The notes under the pieces are model-generated. The model was given only the letters and a program-made list of their open reading frames with translations. It had not been told where the DNA came from and ran no database searches. The position numbers and the translations under genes were made by a program. Shown one piece after another: positions 47,667 to 56,067 of a stretch of DNA of 64,000 nt (the first letter of the stretch is position 1; every line of letters starts with the position of its first letter). This DNA comes from Chachezhania antarctica. GTDB taxonomy: Bacteria; Pseudomonadota; Alphaproteobacteria; Rhodobacterales; Rhodobacteraceae. The stretch is taken from positions 1 through 64,000 of the forward strand of contig NZ_QZEX01000012.1 of NCBI RefSeq assembly GCF_003646465.1. The letters are read 5' to 3'.

Positions 47667-48395
47667 ATGTTCGCAGGAACCCTGACCAAGAATGCCGAGA
47701 CCGCAGCCACCGCCTATTCCGGCATGATCCACTCGAGCCGGTTCGACATCGCGATCCAGCTCGAGACCCGCACGAAGATGTCCGAGCGCAGCCCGGATTT
47801 TGATGTGACCGCGGTGAACAAGTCGGGCCGGAAGGTGCGTATCGGCACGGCCTGGAACGAGACCGGCAACACCACCGGTAACCATTACATCTCGATGCAG
47901 ATCGATGTCGGCCTCGGGCCGTTCCGGGTCAACGCCGTGCAGACGAAGGAAGCACGCGAAGCAATGACCGGTGAATTCGAGATCATCCCGCTGGTCTCGA
48001 ACGGTGGCATGAAGTCCGGTTCGATCTCGGGCGAGTTGACCGCGATGGATGCAGACAACGCCTTCGCCGGTTACATCGCCAACATGATGTTCGACCTCGA
48101 ATTCATGCTGATCGAGAACGAATTCAAGACCGAGGAGACCCATCCCGACTACCGGATCGAGGTCTCCTCGCCCAAGGGCCACCCGATCCGCGTGGGTTCG
48201 GCCTGGATGGCGAAGAGCAACCGCACCGGCAACGACTACGTCTCGCTCCTCATCAACACGCCCGATGGCGATCTGCGGGTAAACGCCGTGCAGAACGAGG
48301 AGCAGCGCGGCGGCCAGACCTTCTCGATCATTCCCTTCGTCGAGAGCGGTGCGCGCGAGCGGGACGCTGGTGCGGGACTGTCTCTGGTGTCCTGA
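47667..48395 (+). CDS. Double DUF736 protein
   Basis: A 242-residue protein made of two DUF736-like repeats; ordinary DUF736 proteins are about 100 residues. Repeat 1 has GRKVRIGTAWNETGNTTGNHY, then MQIDVGLGPFRVNAVQ; repeat 2 has GHPIRVGSAWMAKSNRTGND, then LLINTPDGDLRVNAVQ. DUF736 proteins are widespread on conjugative plasmids and of unknown function. Start MFAGTLTKNAET follows AAGGAGAAG. A strong terminator follows the gene. Confidence 0.83.
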   Translation: MFAGTLTKNAETAATAYSGMIHSSRFDIAIQLETRTKMSERSPDFDVTAVNKSGRKVRIGTAWNETGNTTGNHYISMQIDVGLGPFRVNAVQTKEAREAMTGEFEIIPLVSNGGMKSGSISGELTAMDADNAFAGYIANMMFDLEFMLIENEFKTEETHPDYRIEVSSPKGHPIRVGSAWMAKSNRTGNDYVSLLINTPDGDLRVNAVQNEEQRGGQTFSIIPFVESGARERDAGAGLSLVS

Positions 48396-48460
48396 TGTGA
48401 CGGAACCTGGTCCCGATCGATTAACGAGGCCGGCCTAGACCGGCCCGGTCTGCCTAACCT

Positions 48461-48496
48461 ACGGGAGCTGCGGAAACGCGGCTCCCGTTTTTCTTT
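48461..48496 (+). terminator. Strong Rho-independent terminator after the double DUF736 gene
   Basis: Stem ACGGGAGCTGCG, loop GAAA, then CGCGGCTCCCGT (12 pairs, one G-T), followed by TTTTCTTT. It closes the plus-strand cargo and faces the convergent zincin operon. Confidence 0.88.
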
Positions 48497-48581
48497 GTGG
48501 CCGGTCAGTTCGAGGTCAACGGCCTGCCCGTCGCAAGGTGATGGCGAAACTCGCCGGTGCGATAGCCCCGCTGGCAAAGCA

Positions 48582-48899
48582 TCACTCCGAGGTCTCTTCC
48601 ACCGTGCCATCGTTCTCGGAGGGCGTCTCACAAAAGATCTCTTCGACCGTCACCTGGTCGGGTAGTGGTCCTTGCAACGCGTCCTCGATCGCCTTGGTTG
48701 CGAAATTCGCCGAGACGGACGTCGCGAAACTGATCGTCACGGTCAGCACAAGCTCTTTTGCGGTCATGCCCAGGGCCGCGTCGACCGAGCTGTCGGTAAC
48801 GTCCGCACCGGCGACGCCTTCCAACAGCGCGAGGATATCCTGTTTGGACGCGTCCGCGTCATCGCCGGCAAGGCGCATCACCACCACAACGTCAGTCAT
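48582..48899 (-). CDS. Small acidic protein, last gene of the zincin operon
   Basis: A 105-residue protein of no family I can name. MTDVVVVMRLAGDDADASKQ, then an alpha segment, LVLTVTISFATSVSANFATK and a C-terminal strand plus acidic tail. The strand-helix alternation and small size recall the constant components that accompany effectors in bacterial conflict systems (EACC1-like), but this is only a resemblance. Its ATG overlaps the end of the third zincin gene by 8 bases, so it is made together with it. It could be an adaptor, inhibitor or immunity protein for the zincins. Confidence 0.7.
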   Translation of the reverse strand: MTDVVVVMRLAGDDADASKQDILALLEGVAGADVTDSSVDAALGMTAKELVLTVTISFATSVSANFATKAIEDALQGPLPDQVTVEEIFCETPSENDGTVEETSE

Positions 48900-49878
48900 T
48901 GAAATCGTCCCACATCCGTGTCTCTCGAAATCCACTCAATGCCCGCATGAATCGGGCCCGGTTGCGACTATAGCGCGCAAGGTCTCGCCCCGCTTCACTT
49001 TTGTTCGGGATCGCCCCGCCGAGAAGCGCCGCAATGTCTTCCCCAAAGGGCGCGGTCACATCGAAGTGGTTCAGGGCGGCGAGCGCCGGAAGGACCGAGT
49101 GGCGAAACCTGTTCGCGACGTTTTGCACCTCTTCGCCGCTCGCCTCGCGGCGAACATAGTCGCCCGACTTCAGCAGGAGAAGGTGCGGTGCCACGTGGCG
49201 GAACACGGCCGCGACCACGTTCAGGTAGCGCGTCTCGGGCGTTGGATACCCATCCTCGACGGGCCCTTCCGAGGCGAGAAGTTCCAGGGTCGCGAAGACG
49301 CCGATGACGATGAACATCATGGCGCTGTCGGCTCTGTCATCACCGTCGGATGAGAGCCCCTCGATCGTGCGCATCAGCTCATAATCCGCCGACAGGAGGC
49401 TGGCTGCGGCGGCCCCGTCGGCTTCAAGCTCTGACAGGAGCCGGAATGTCGCCAGATCCAGAGGTCGCGGCAAGTCACCCGTGCTTGTTTCCGGATTCAG
49501 CGCCTTCTGATAGGCGACATGGCCTGCGGCGGCGTGGCAGGCTTCGTGGGTGGCGAAAAAGGCGACACCGGCAAACCATGCCAGCGTCATTGCGGGCTCG
49601 ATCCCGCCCAACCGCTCGGCCCGAGCTGCGGTCTCTCCTTCGACGTTGACGGCTTGGAGGCGAGACAGGATGAGATCGGGTACGGCGGTTCCGATCGCGA
49701 TGCGATAGCGATCCTTGCGCCAAGGCGAAATGATCGCGTCAAGGCCCGCACTTTCGCGGTGCCTCCAGTCTATCCGTTCGGCGAAGGCTGTCTCGTCGAT
49801 CCCGGGGAAGAGCACGTAGGTGACGAACTCTCCGGCGACGCGGATCAGGGTCAGGGTTTCGAGGTCTTCCTCACCCAT
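48892..49878 (-). CDS. Zincin-type metallopeptidase-like protein, paralogue 3
   Basis: A 328-residue protein with HEACHAAAGH (HExxH at 111-115) and, about 35 residues on, SELEADGAAAASLL, the downstream acidic motif. A later DGYPTPETRYLN corresponds to YPSP motifs in the two upstream proteins, which shows common descent. No signal peptide or clear membrane segment is seen. The region upstream of MGEEDLETL is the end of paralogue 2, which it overlaps by 8 bases; the longer frame to 50076 is rejected. Peptidase activity, and the target, are inference. Confidence 0.8.
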   Translation of the reverse strand: MGEEDLETLTLIRVAGEFVTYVLFPGIDETAFAERIDWRHRESAGLDAIISPWRKDRYRIAIGTAVPDLILSRLQAVNVEGETAARAERLGGIEPAMTLAWFAGVAFFATHEACHAAAGHVAYQKALNPETSTGDLPRPLDLATFRLLSELEADGAAAASLLSADYELMRTIEGLSSDGDDRADSAMMFIVIGVFATLELLASEGPVEDGYPTPETRYLNVVAAVFRHVAPHLLLLKSGDYVRREASGEEVQNVANRFRHSVLPALAALNHFDVTAPFGEDIAALLGGAIPNKSEAGRDLARYSRNRARFMRALSGFRETRMWDDFND

Positions 49879-50953
49879 TGTCAGCACCGTCGAGGATGCG
49901 ATCGATCCGGCGTGTGGCCTCGAAATATCGTGCTTCTCTGACGAGGAACTTCTCGTGATCCGCGTCCGAGGGGCCTTCCCCGAACCATCTGCCGTCGCCG
50001 AAACCGATGTCTTTGGAGATCTCACTCGCCTCGAACCAGGCGGTGTCGTGGACGCGCACCGACTCTTCAAAGTCACACGGCACCAGGTCGTGAAGGGATC
50101 TGAACACCAGGTTGGTGAAGTTCATCGCCCGAAAGAGCGGGGAGGGATATTCCGTCCCCGGTCGATCCACCGGACCCTCCCTCGTGTCGAGCGCCCGCAT
50201 GACAAGGATATGGGCGAACGCCAGCTGGAAGCCGTATTCGAGCCCATCCTCCGCGGTCCAGCCCCTCAGAAACGGATGTTTCTCATCCATGCTCAGGAGC
50301 ATTTGGTTCAGCCCGTTCGCATCCGCGTCAAACTCGATATCCTGTAGCATTTCCGGCAGCAATTCTGGCGATCGGCCGGGGGCTTGGTCCAGATATGTTG
50401 CCGCTTCGTCGACGAAGCCGGGTGTCGCGTCCGGAAAGAGGAGATCGATATGCCGCCGCAGGAGGTGCGCGAGTTCGTGCGAAATCACGTAGTCGAACAT
50501 CTGCATCAGGATGTCGACGAAATACTCCGCACGCTCCGCCTCCATCGACCAGTCATCGAAGGCAATGAGCGGGCCGTCGAGCGCCTCTTTCCACGATTTG
50601 CCCGGATCCCTCAGGGGGTGCGCGCGCGAAAGCACGTCCGGATGATGGGCTGCGGCCGTAAGGAACCGCCAAAGTTTTCGCAGCAGGCCGAGGCTTATGA
50701 TGACTGCACGGCGATCGCCCGATTGGCGCGCGGCCGCGTTCGGAGCATCGCCGGCTGAGATGACGAGGTCGATCCCTTTGATGTTGAGGTCCGGATCGCG
50801 CGCGTCCAGGAGGCCTATGTTGATGTCGAAGACATGTTCGGTCCAGTGCACCAATGTCGTCTCGACTGGTGTAAGCCCTATGACGTCGAGATATCCGCCC
50901 ATAGACCTGACGATGGGATCGACCTTCCAAAACGCACGCGAGACCTCTTCCAT
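49871..50953 (-). CDS. Zincin-type metallopeptidase-like protein, paralogue 2
   Basis: A 360-residue protein. ISHELAHLLRRH (HELAH 159-163) is followed by QDIEFDADANGL (EFDAD about 207-211), an arrangement like M48-type or Lit-like zincins, and then GTEYPSPLFRAMNF. N-terminal 130 residues are of unknown fold. The ATG at 50953 lies 4 bases after paralogue 1, and the end overlaps paralogue 3, so the operon is tightly coupled. Spacing of HExxH and EFDAD is the same as in paralogue 1. Target unknown. Confidence 0.83.
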   Translation of the reverse strand: MEEVSRAFWKVDPIVRSMGGYLDVIGLTPVETTLVHWTEHVFDINIGLLDARDPDLNIKGIDLVISAGDAPNAAARQSGDRRAVIISLGLLRKLWRFLTAAAHHPDVLSRAHPLRDPGKSWKEALDGPLIAFDDWSMEAERAEYFVDILMQMFDYVISHELAHLLRRHIDLLFPDATPGFVDEAATYLDQAPGRSPELLPEMLQDIEFDADANGLNQMLLSMDEKHPFLRGWTAEDGLEYGFQLAFAHILVMRALDTREGPVDRPGTEYPSPLFRAMNFTNLVFRSLHDLVPCDFEESVRVHDTAWFEASEISKDIGFGDGRWFGEGPSDADHEKFLVREARYFEATRRIDRILDGADNG

Positions 50954-50957
50954 TCGA

Positions 50958-52076
50958 TCACGATATCCCGAAGAATTTCGGGATGGGGTCGCTCCATCGC
51001 GCGTCGAACGCGAAGGGTGCAAAAAGCCCGTCCTCCGTTTCGGGGTCCTGATCGAAATAGGCGGCGATCTCTTTCCTGAGGTCGGCCTCCCCCTCCCTGG
51101 TAATCGTGTCCCGGAGGAGATCGAGCTCGGGGAAGGCCGGTTCGAGCGGTGCCAATAATTCCATGGCGGGCTCAAATATCTCGGCGAAATAGTCACTTTC
51201 GGGATGTTCCACATTCCAACGCGCCCTTTGGGCGACAGAGTGTAGGAGCAACCGCAGATTTGGCGACGGGTAGGTGTCGCGGGTTCCGATCCTGTCGCGC
51301 GCCATGCGTTCCTGGCCGACCACGAAGAGTGCGTATCCTACGAATTCGGCATAAAGGTTCTCTTTGCCCGTCATATACTGCCAGCGCGGCAGGGTCGCGG
51401 ATCGCGCGAAGGCGAACTCGCCGGACATACCCGAGCAGTAGACGTCGGCATCGATCTCGACATCGCGTAGCGGAAAGCCGGGAGGCGTGTTGCCCGCATC
51501 CTGGCTCATCAACTCGTCCACCATGCACAGGCCCGCCCCGCCGTGTCGCTGTCGGAGCAGGCCGAGATGCCCTCGCACTACATGGGCCAGCTCGTGAAAC
51601 AAGACCGGCAGATAGAGCGACTCGAAGAAGAAGAGCCAGCTGCCCTCGATGTCCGGACCGATCTCGTTGATCGTCAGGTCGACGCAGGTTTGCACCCCGG
51701 ACGTCGCCACGTCCTCTGCGAAGTCACGGAACGACAGGGACACGGTCCTTTCGAGGCGAAACCCTGAGGCCACCATGCGGGCGAGTACCGAGCTTACGAC
51801 GGCCGCCCAAAGGACGTAGCCGGACGTGAACTCGATCGAGAACGGACCGCCGACGCGCGACTGGCGGGCCCTTGCGTTCAGGTGGGTCTCCGGAGTGACG
51901 CCAACCTTGAGATCGCTGCCGTCAGGGAAGGCGTACATGTCTCGCATGGCACCGGTGACGGCACGCACCGCGGACTGGAGGTTTCTCAACGCCATCCGCA
52001 ACTGTGCCGAGTCAACGTCTGCGAACAGCTCGTCAGGGAAGCTGGGGCGGTCTATGTATTGAACCCTTCGCAACAC
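50958..52076 (-). CDS. Zincin-type metallopeptidase-like protein, paralogue 1
   Basis: A 372-residue protein, first gene of the operon. VLFHELAHVVRGH places HELAH at 161-165, DVEIDADVYC the EIDAD motif at about 207-211, and RDTYPSPNLRLLLHS the shared YPSP motif. The GTG start follows AGGAGAG at normal spacing; a TTG frame reaching 52133 is possible but lacks a site. A cuckoo-type sRNA gene lies 270 bases upstream on the opposite strand. The conserved YPxP..R motif after the zinc site recalls a similar position in some phage-exclusion peptidases, as inference only. Confidence 0.83.
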   Translation of the reverse strand: MLRRVQYIDRPSFPDELFADVDSAQLRMALRNLQSAVRAVTGAMRDMYAFPDGSDLKVGVTPETHLNARARQSRVGGPFSIEFTSGYVLWAAVVSSVLARMVASGFRLERTVSLSFRDFAEDVATSGVQTCVDLTINEIGPDIEGSWLFFFESLYLPVLFHELAHVVRGHLGLLRQRHGGAGLCMVDELMSQDAGNTPPGFPLRDVEIDADVYCSGMSGEFAFARSATLPRWQYMTGKENLYAEFVGYALFVVGQERMARDRIGTRDTYPSPNLRLLLHSVAQRARWNVEHPESDYFAEIFEPAMELLAPLEPAFPELDLLRDTITREGEADLRKEIAAYFDQDPETEDGLFAPFAFDARWSDPIPKFFGIS

Positions 52077-52348
52077 CTGAGACTCTCTCCTTTGAACTTG
52101 CAAAAGCCTATCTCCGTCGGCCTTTCCGGGCAAATGCCGGATGAACAGGCGTCGCGTAACCAGTGGTTCCGCGTTCGCAAGTACTTAGACAAACGCCTAT
52201 GGGCACATATCGAATATTGACGGGTCACCCATATTTGCCGCTCGACAATAGTATACGAAAGGTCTCCGAATGTAGCTTTGCATGAAGCGCATAGCTGCAT
52301 TGCAGCATTTGGCGTTGTTGCACCGCAGCATTTCAGGCTAGCCTACTT

Positions 52349-52475
52349 TTGAGGTTGCTCTCCTCTCCTCCTCCCTGGAGATCGGCCTCAGGTTTGCGCC
52401 ACACCTCCTCCCGTGGCGCGGGCAGAAGAGATCAGACGCCATCCCACCTCCCGGGATGGCGTCTTTCTTTTTCCC
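52349..52475 (+). ncRNA. Cuckoo-family small RNA (anti-Shine-Dalgarno hairpins)
   Basis: Three hairpins in a row. The first (52351-52389) pairs GAGGTTGCTCTCC with GGAGATCGGCCTC, with CCTCCTCCC in its loop. The second (52396-52419) pairs GCGCCAC with GTGGCGC, loop ACCTCCTCCC. The third (52435-52463) is an 11-bp terminator stem GACGCCATCCC/GGGATGGCGTC with loop ACCTCCC, followed by TTTCTTTTTC. Two CCUCCUCCC loops then a terminator define the alphaproteobacterial cuckoo RNAs, including CcsR1-4 of Rhodobacter sphaeroides. The CCUCCUCCC loops are complementary to Shine-Dalgarno sequences. No ccaF-like (DUF1127) gene precedes it. Bases 52077-52348 otherwise show no gene. Confidence 0.85.
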
Positions 52476-52584
52476 TATTGAAATCCTCACAGGATCTCGG
52501 GTCGCGAAACCATCGATACTGTCGTATCGTGGTCTCAAGACCAACGATTTTCCGATGATTTCAATTCCGAGAAGAGGGTTTTAG

Positions 52585-53637
52585 ATGCGGGGCTTTCATT
52601 TCGTCCTTCCATGTTTGCTCGTGCCGACCGTCTGTTTCGCGGAACCTTTCACGGTGGCCAGTTGGAACATTGCGAACCTGGGCGCGCCGGGCTCGGAATT
52701 GCGCGGGTTCGACCGCGACGCGAATGACTACACCCGTATCCGGGAGATCATCTCATCCATCGATGCGGACGTGATCGCATTCCAGGAGATTGGCAGCGTC
52801 GCGGCGCTGGAAGCGGTCCTCCCCGACGGGTACAGCTTCCGGTTCGAGACCCGCTGCTATGAGAACGCACAGAAGTGCGCGGCGGATGCTGACGACATAT
52901 ACAACGCGATCGCGATCAGGGACACGTTCGCGCACCGTTTCTTCCAGATCGATGAGCTCGCCGTGCCGCATCAGAACGAATGCGGCGCGCCCGCGCGCCC
53001 GGTACGCGGCGGCGTGGGCGTCGATCTGTCGGTCGACGGGCGACGCTATCTGGTGCCGTCGATCCACCTGAAGGCGACCTGCAAGAACAATTCTGTCGAG
53101 CCCGGAACGGAGGACGACTGTGCGACGCAGCGCGAGCAGGTGCGACGCCTGCGTGCCTGGATGGACGCCCAGGACGACGAGGCGACGATCATCTTGGCGG
53201 GGGATTTCAACCGGCAACTCCTGGAGGGGGCCGACAACATCCGGGCGGAATTCTTCCCGAACGTGCCGCAGGGGCACATCCTGCCGGGTGCCGAGACACG
53301 CGCGTGCTGGTCCTCGTTCGCGTTCGATTTCGCTCGATTGGGCGAGGAGGCCATGGCGAACAACCCGCAGTTCGAGGCCGAGGGGCTGCGCCCATGGCTC
53401 TACACGCCCCGCAGCAGCGCCGAGATCGACTTCTTCGTCGTGGAGAACCTCGCGGAAGGTGTGACGCTGACGGCGGATCAGATCGAGCTTACGGGTGACT
53501 ACGTGTTCCGCGATCCTGGCGCCGCGCTGACCCGATGTGATGGGAGCCTTCAGCCCTTCGCCGACGGAAAGGTCCTGACCTTTGCGGAAGCCTATCCGAG
53601 CGATCATTGTCCGATCGTGATGACCGTCTCGGAGTAG
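52585..53637 (+). CDS. Secreted endonuclease/exonuclease/phosphatase (EEP) family protein
   Basis: A 350-residue protein with a signal peptide (MRGFHFVLPCLLVPTVCFA). The EEP (DNase I-like) active site is complete: ASWNIANLG, IAFQEIGS (metal Glu), LAGDFNRQL, SAEIDFFVV and PSDHCPIVM (catalytic His). About ten Cys residues support life in an oxidising compartment. EEP enzymes cleave DNA, RNA or phosphoesters; the substrate here is not known. A GAGAAGAGGG site precedes the ATG. It is followed 4 bases later by a membrane-anchored protein, a likely partner. Confidence 0.88.
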   Translation: MRGFHFVLPCLLVPTVCFAEPFTVASWNIANLGAPGSELRGFDRDANDYTRIREIISSIDADVIAFQEIGSVAALEAVLPDGYSFRFETRCYENAQKCAADADDIYNAIAIRDTFAHRFFQIDELAVPHQNECGAPARPVRGGVGVDLSVDGRRYLVPSIHLKATCKNNSVEPGTEDDCATQREQVRRLRAWMDAQDDEATIILAGDFNRQLLEGADNIRAEFFPNVPQGHILPGAETRACWSSFAFDFARLGEEAMANNPQFEAEGLRPWLYTPRSSAEIDFFVVENLAEGVTLTADQIELTGDYVFRDPGAALTRCDGSLQPFADGKVLTFAEAYPSDHCPIVMTVSE

Positions 53638-53641
53638 ATCG

Positions 53642-54439
53642 ATGTCCTCAGAGAGTCTTGGCGGGCAGATTCTGGTCGGTGTGACGGTGGCCGCGATCGT
53701 GGGGATCGGCGGGTGGGTTCTGGGACGTGCGACCGCGCCTGCGGAGCCGCCCTCCCTCGAGATCACCCCCGAAAGCGTCACGGCACAGGTTGGGCTCGAC
53801 ACCGAATTCAACGCGATTGGGGGTCCGGATGTGAGGACACTGACATGGCGTGTCGCGGGGCAACCGGTGGGCCGCTCGCATGTTGCGCAATGTGATGCCG
53901 TGGCCGCGCAACTCATGTGCAGGTTCCTGGTCCCCGGGACGTATTCGGTATCTGCCACGGCCACCGCCGCAAACGATTTGGAGGTCACGAGGCACAGTTC
54001 CGTCTCGGTGGTGTTCCCGGACAGGTACTACACAGTCTTCATCCAGAACCCGGATCGACAGGTGCGCAGCGATGCCTACAGGGTGTTGTTGCGTCGGATC
54101 GATTGGGCCAGGGTTCAGCAATCCATCACCCCCTTAATCCTGCTCTACGACCCGGACAAGGGCCGGAATGTGTTCGCAGCCGACACGGTCTTTGAGCCGG
54201 AGTTTGAGGGCGTGGACGTGTTGCAGGGCCTCAAGCTGCGGATTCCGAAGCTCACGGAACCGGCGCGAGGCCTCGTCGTCGGCCCACTGGAGGCTCTCGG
54301 GGTCACCGTCACCGAGATTCCCTATGCCGAGGCGATCCTGTCGATCGAACGGGGCGCGGTCGACGGCGGCTTCGTGACCCTTGGCGATCCTACGATCGAT
54401 CTGCTCGACGCGGACCTCGAGGACATGCAGGCTGAGTAG
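53642..54439 (+). CDS. Membrane-anchored protein with Ig/PKD-like domain
   Basis: A 265-residue protein with one N-terminal membrane helix (QILVGVTVAAIVGIGGWVLG, residues 8-27). Residues 38-125 look like an Ig/PKD-type beta-sandwich (LEITPESVTAQVGLD, TLTWRVAGQPVG, CRFLVPGTYSVSATATAAND). The C-terminal half, from YYTVFIQNPDR to the end, is an alpha/beta domain I do not recognise. It follows the secreted nuclease by 4 bases. It could hold the nuclease or another partner at the membrane; no function is assigned. Confidence 0.75.
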   Translation: MSSESLGGQILVGVTVAAIVGIGGWVLGRATAPAEPPSLEITPESVTAQVGLDTEFNAIGGPDVRTLTWRVAGQPVGRSHVAQCDAVAAQLMCRFLVPGTYSVSATATAANDLEVTRHSSVSVVFPDRYYTVFIQNPDRQVRSDAYRVLLRRIDWARVQQSITPLILLYDPDKGRNVFAADTVFEPEFEGVDVLQGLKLRIPKLTEPARGLVVGPLEALGVTVTEIPYAEAILSIERGAVDGGFVTLGDPTIDLLDADLEDMQAE

Positions 54440-54545
54440 CATACCAAGTGGCTTGATCCCTGATGTCCGCCACATGTCTTCCTAAGCCTTACGGCCTCCC
54501 CTGCTCGGCTGCGCGTGTCGCAGGGCAGAACGGCCCTTCGGTCCG

Positions 54546-55013
54546 TCGCGCATTCGGCCATGCGGCCTCACCGCGGCGCAGCACCTGGCATCCCGGTTTG
54601 CCCGTCTCGCGAGCAGGCCGTTCCCCGGCCGCTGCGCCGGATTACGCTCCGGTCTGTTTTGCGGGGCAAAACGATCCCGGCGCTCCATCCGTCTCCCGCG
54701 TCCGGTCGCGCCCTTTGCCTGCTCGCGTCGGGCAAACCTACCGTCAACACACACACATGAGTGCGGAAGCATATCCTCCGGATGGCCCCCAAATCAGCCC
54801 GCGTCAAGGATCGCAAAACTTTTCGGCGAGGCCGGCGGGTGTGGAGAAGGCAGTCCAGTGCTCGATGACGCGCCTGTGGTGAGCGATGCGCCCGGAAAAC
54901 TTTTGCGCCCGGCGCGCCGGCGGCTTCGCCGTCCCTGACCCGGACAGATTCGGTGAACCAGACGTACGGCCATGCCACCACACTCACGTGGTGGTTCCCC
55001 GAACATCTGGAGA
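54546..55013 (+). repeat. 468-bp leader repeat, copy A
   Basis: A noncoding segment that ends 7 bases before the DUF2493 gene. It recurs at 56068-56536 with equal length (468 against 469) and roughly 85-90 percent identity by eye. Shared landmarks include CGCATTCGGCCATGCGGCCT, GTCTGTTTTGCGGGGCAAAA, ACACACACATGAGTGCGGAA and the hairpin CCACCACACTCACGTGGTGG near the end. It looks like a duplicated 5' leader or promoter module. Bases 54440-54545 hold nothing else. Confidence 0.85.
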
Positions 55014-55020
55014 CACCAAC

Positions 55021-55950
55021 ATGACATACGAGAACGCGAATGCCTACGAGACCATCGAACTTTTCGGCCTGACGGAGAAAGACGCGGAGCTGCCCATCCC
55101 CGAGGATCACGTCCTGACCGATAGCATCGTCCGCGAGACTTTCGAGGCCCTGCTTGGCCAGCTGCGCGGCACCGGTCTCGAGACCGAGATCGAACCGCTC
55201 GCGCACGGGCTCGCCACGATTCTGCAGCGCCGCAAGATCGCTCTGGGCAGGGAGCTTGACCGCACCGCTGACAAGATCGGCGCCCTGGCAAAATCCCATG
55301 ACGGGTCGGAGATCGCCGAGACCGCGCTCGAAGAGGCGCAGGCCCGCTTCCTGCAGGTCCGCGAGATCGTCGGGGCCATCGAGGTGATGAGCGAGGCGGC
55401 GGCGGAATGCTACGAGGTCGAGACCGGCCACGCCTTCATCCCGGCCGCGGGATCGCGCGCCAGTGCTCGCGCTCAGGAGACCGGAGCGGTCTTCGAGGCC
55501 CGGCAGCTGCTGGAACAGCACGATCGCGAGGCAGCCGCGAAGTCGAAGGTCGAGGGGGTTCCCCTGATCGTCTCGGGGGCGACCGACTGGACCGATATCG
55601 ACGTCATCTTCACGACACTCGACAAGGTTCGCGAGCGCATCCGGCAGAACCGCAACCAGGAGATCTTCCTCTGCCACAAGGGTGGCAAGCACGGGGCCGA
55701 GATGATCGCCGCCCGGTGGGCTCGGGCGCGTGGCGTCGCGCAGGCGCGCTTCGATCCGCGCTGGTCCGCGCATGGGCGGGCAGCACCCTTCAAATGCAAC
55801 GACGAGATGCTGGACGACAAGTTCGCCGCGACCGGGGTCGTGCTCTTCGGCGGCAACGGGGTCGCACTGAACCTCGGGCAGAAGGCGGAAGCCAAAGGCC
55901 TGACGGTGATGCGGGTCGCCGATCCGGCGAAGAAGACGGCAGACGCGTGA
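55021..55950 (+). CDS. DUF2493 (SLOG-superfamily) protein
   Basis: A 309-residue protein. The C-terminal about 130 residues form a DUF2493/YspA-like SLOG Rossmannoid domain: PLIVSGATDWTDIDVIFTTL, IFLCHKGGKHGAEMIAARWA and ATGVVLFGGNGVALNLGQKA. The N-terminal part is mostly helical. SLOG domains bind nucleotides or nucleotide-derived signals and often appear in conflict systems. Start MTYENANAYE lies just after repeat A; the longer frame runs back into the repeat and is rejected. Confidence 0.85.
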   Translation: MTYENANAYETIELFGLTEKDAELPIPEDHVLTDSIVRETFEALLGQLRGTGLETEIEPLAHGLATILQRRKIALGRELDRTADKIGALAKSHDGSEIAETALEEAQARFLQVREIVGAIEVMSEAAAECYEVETGHAFIPAAGSRASARAQETGAVFEARQLLEQHDREAAAKSKVEGVPLIVSGATDWTDIDVIFTTLDKVRERIRQNRNQEIFLCHKGGKHGAEMIAARWARARGVAQARFDPRWSAHGRAAPFKCNDEMLDDKFAATGVVLFGGNGVALNLGQKAEAKGLTVMRVADPAKKTADA

Positions 55951-55958
55951 ATGAGAGA

Positions 55959-55990
55959 GGGTCGCCTTTGGGCGGCCCTTTCGTCGTTTT
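55959..55990 (+). terminator. Probable terminator after the DUF2493 gene
   Basis: Stem GGGTCGCC/GGCGGCCC (8 pairs, one G-T), loop TTTG, then TTTCGTCGTTTT. Confidence 0.5.
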
Positions 55991-56067
55991 CATCTGCCTG
56001 CCCGTAAACTGGCGGTCTCCTCCGCACAGTAAGCCAAGTCGCGGTGGAGGTGTCGGCCTGAGGCCGA

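Noticed and set aside
48892-50076. 394-codon version of the third zincin
   Set aside because: Its first 66 codons lie within paralogue 2 in another frame and are low-complexity; the ATG at 49878 gives the usual 8-base overlap.
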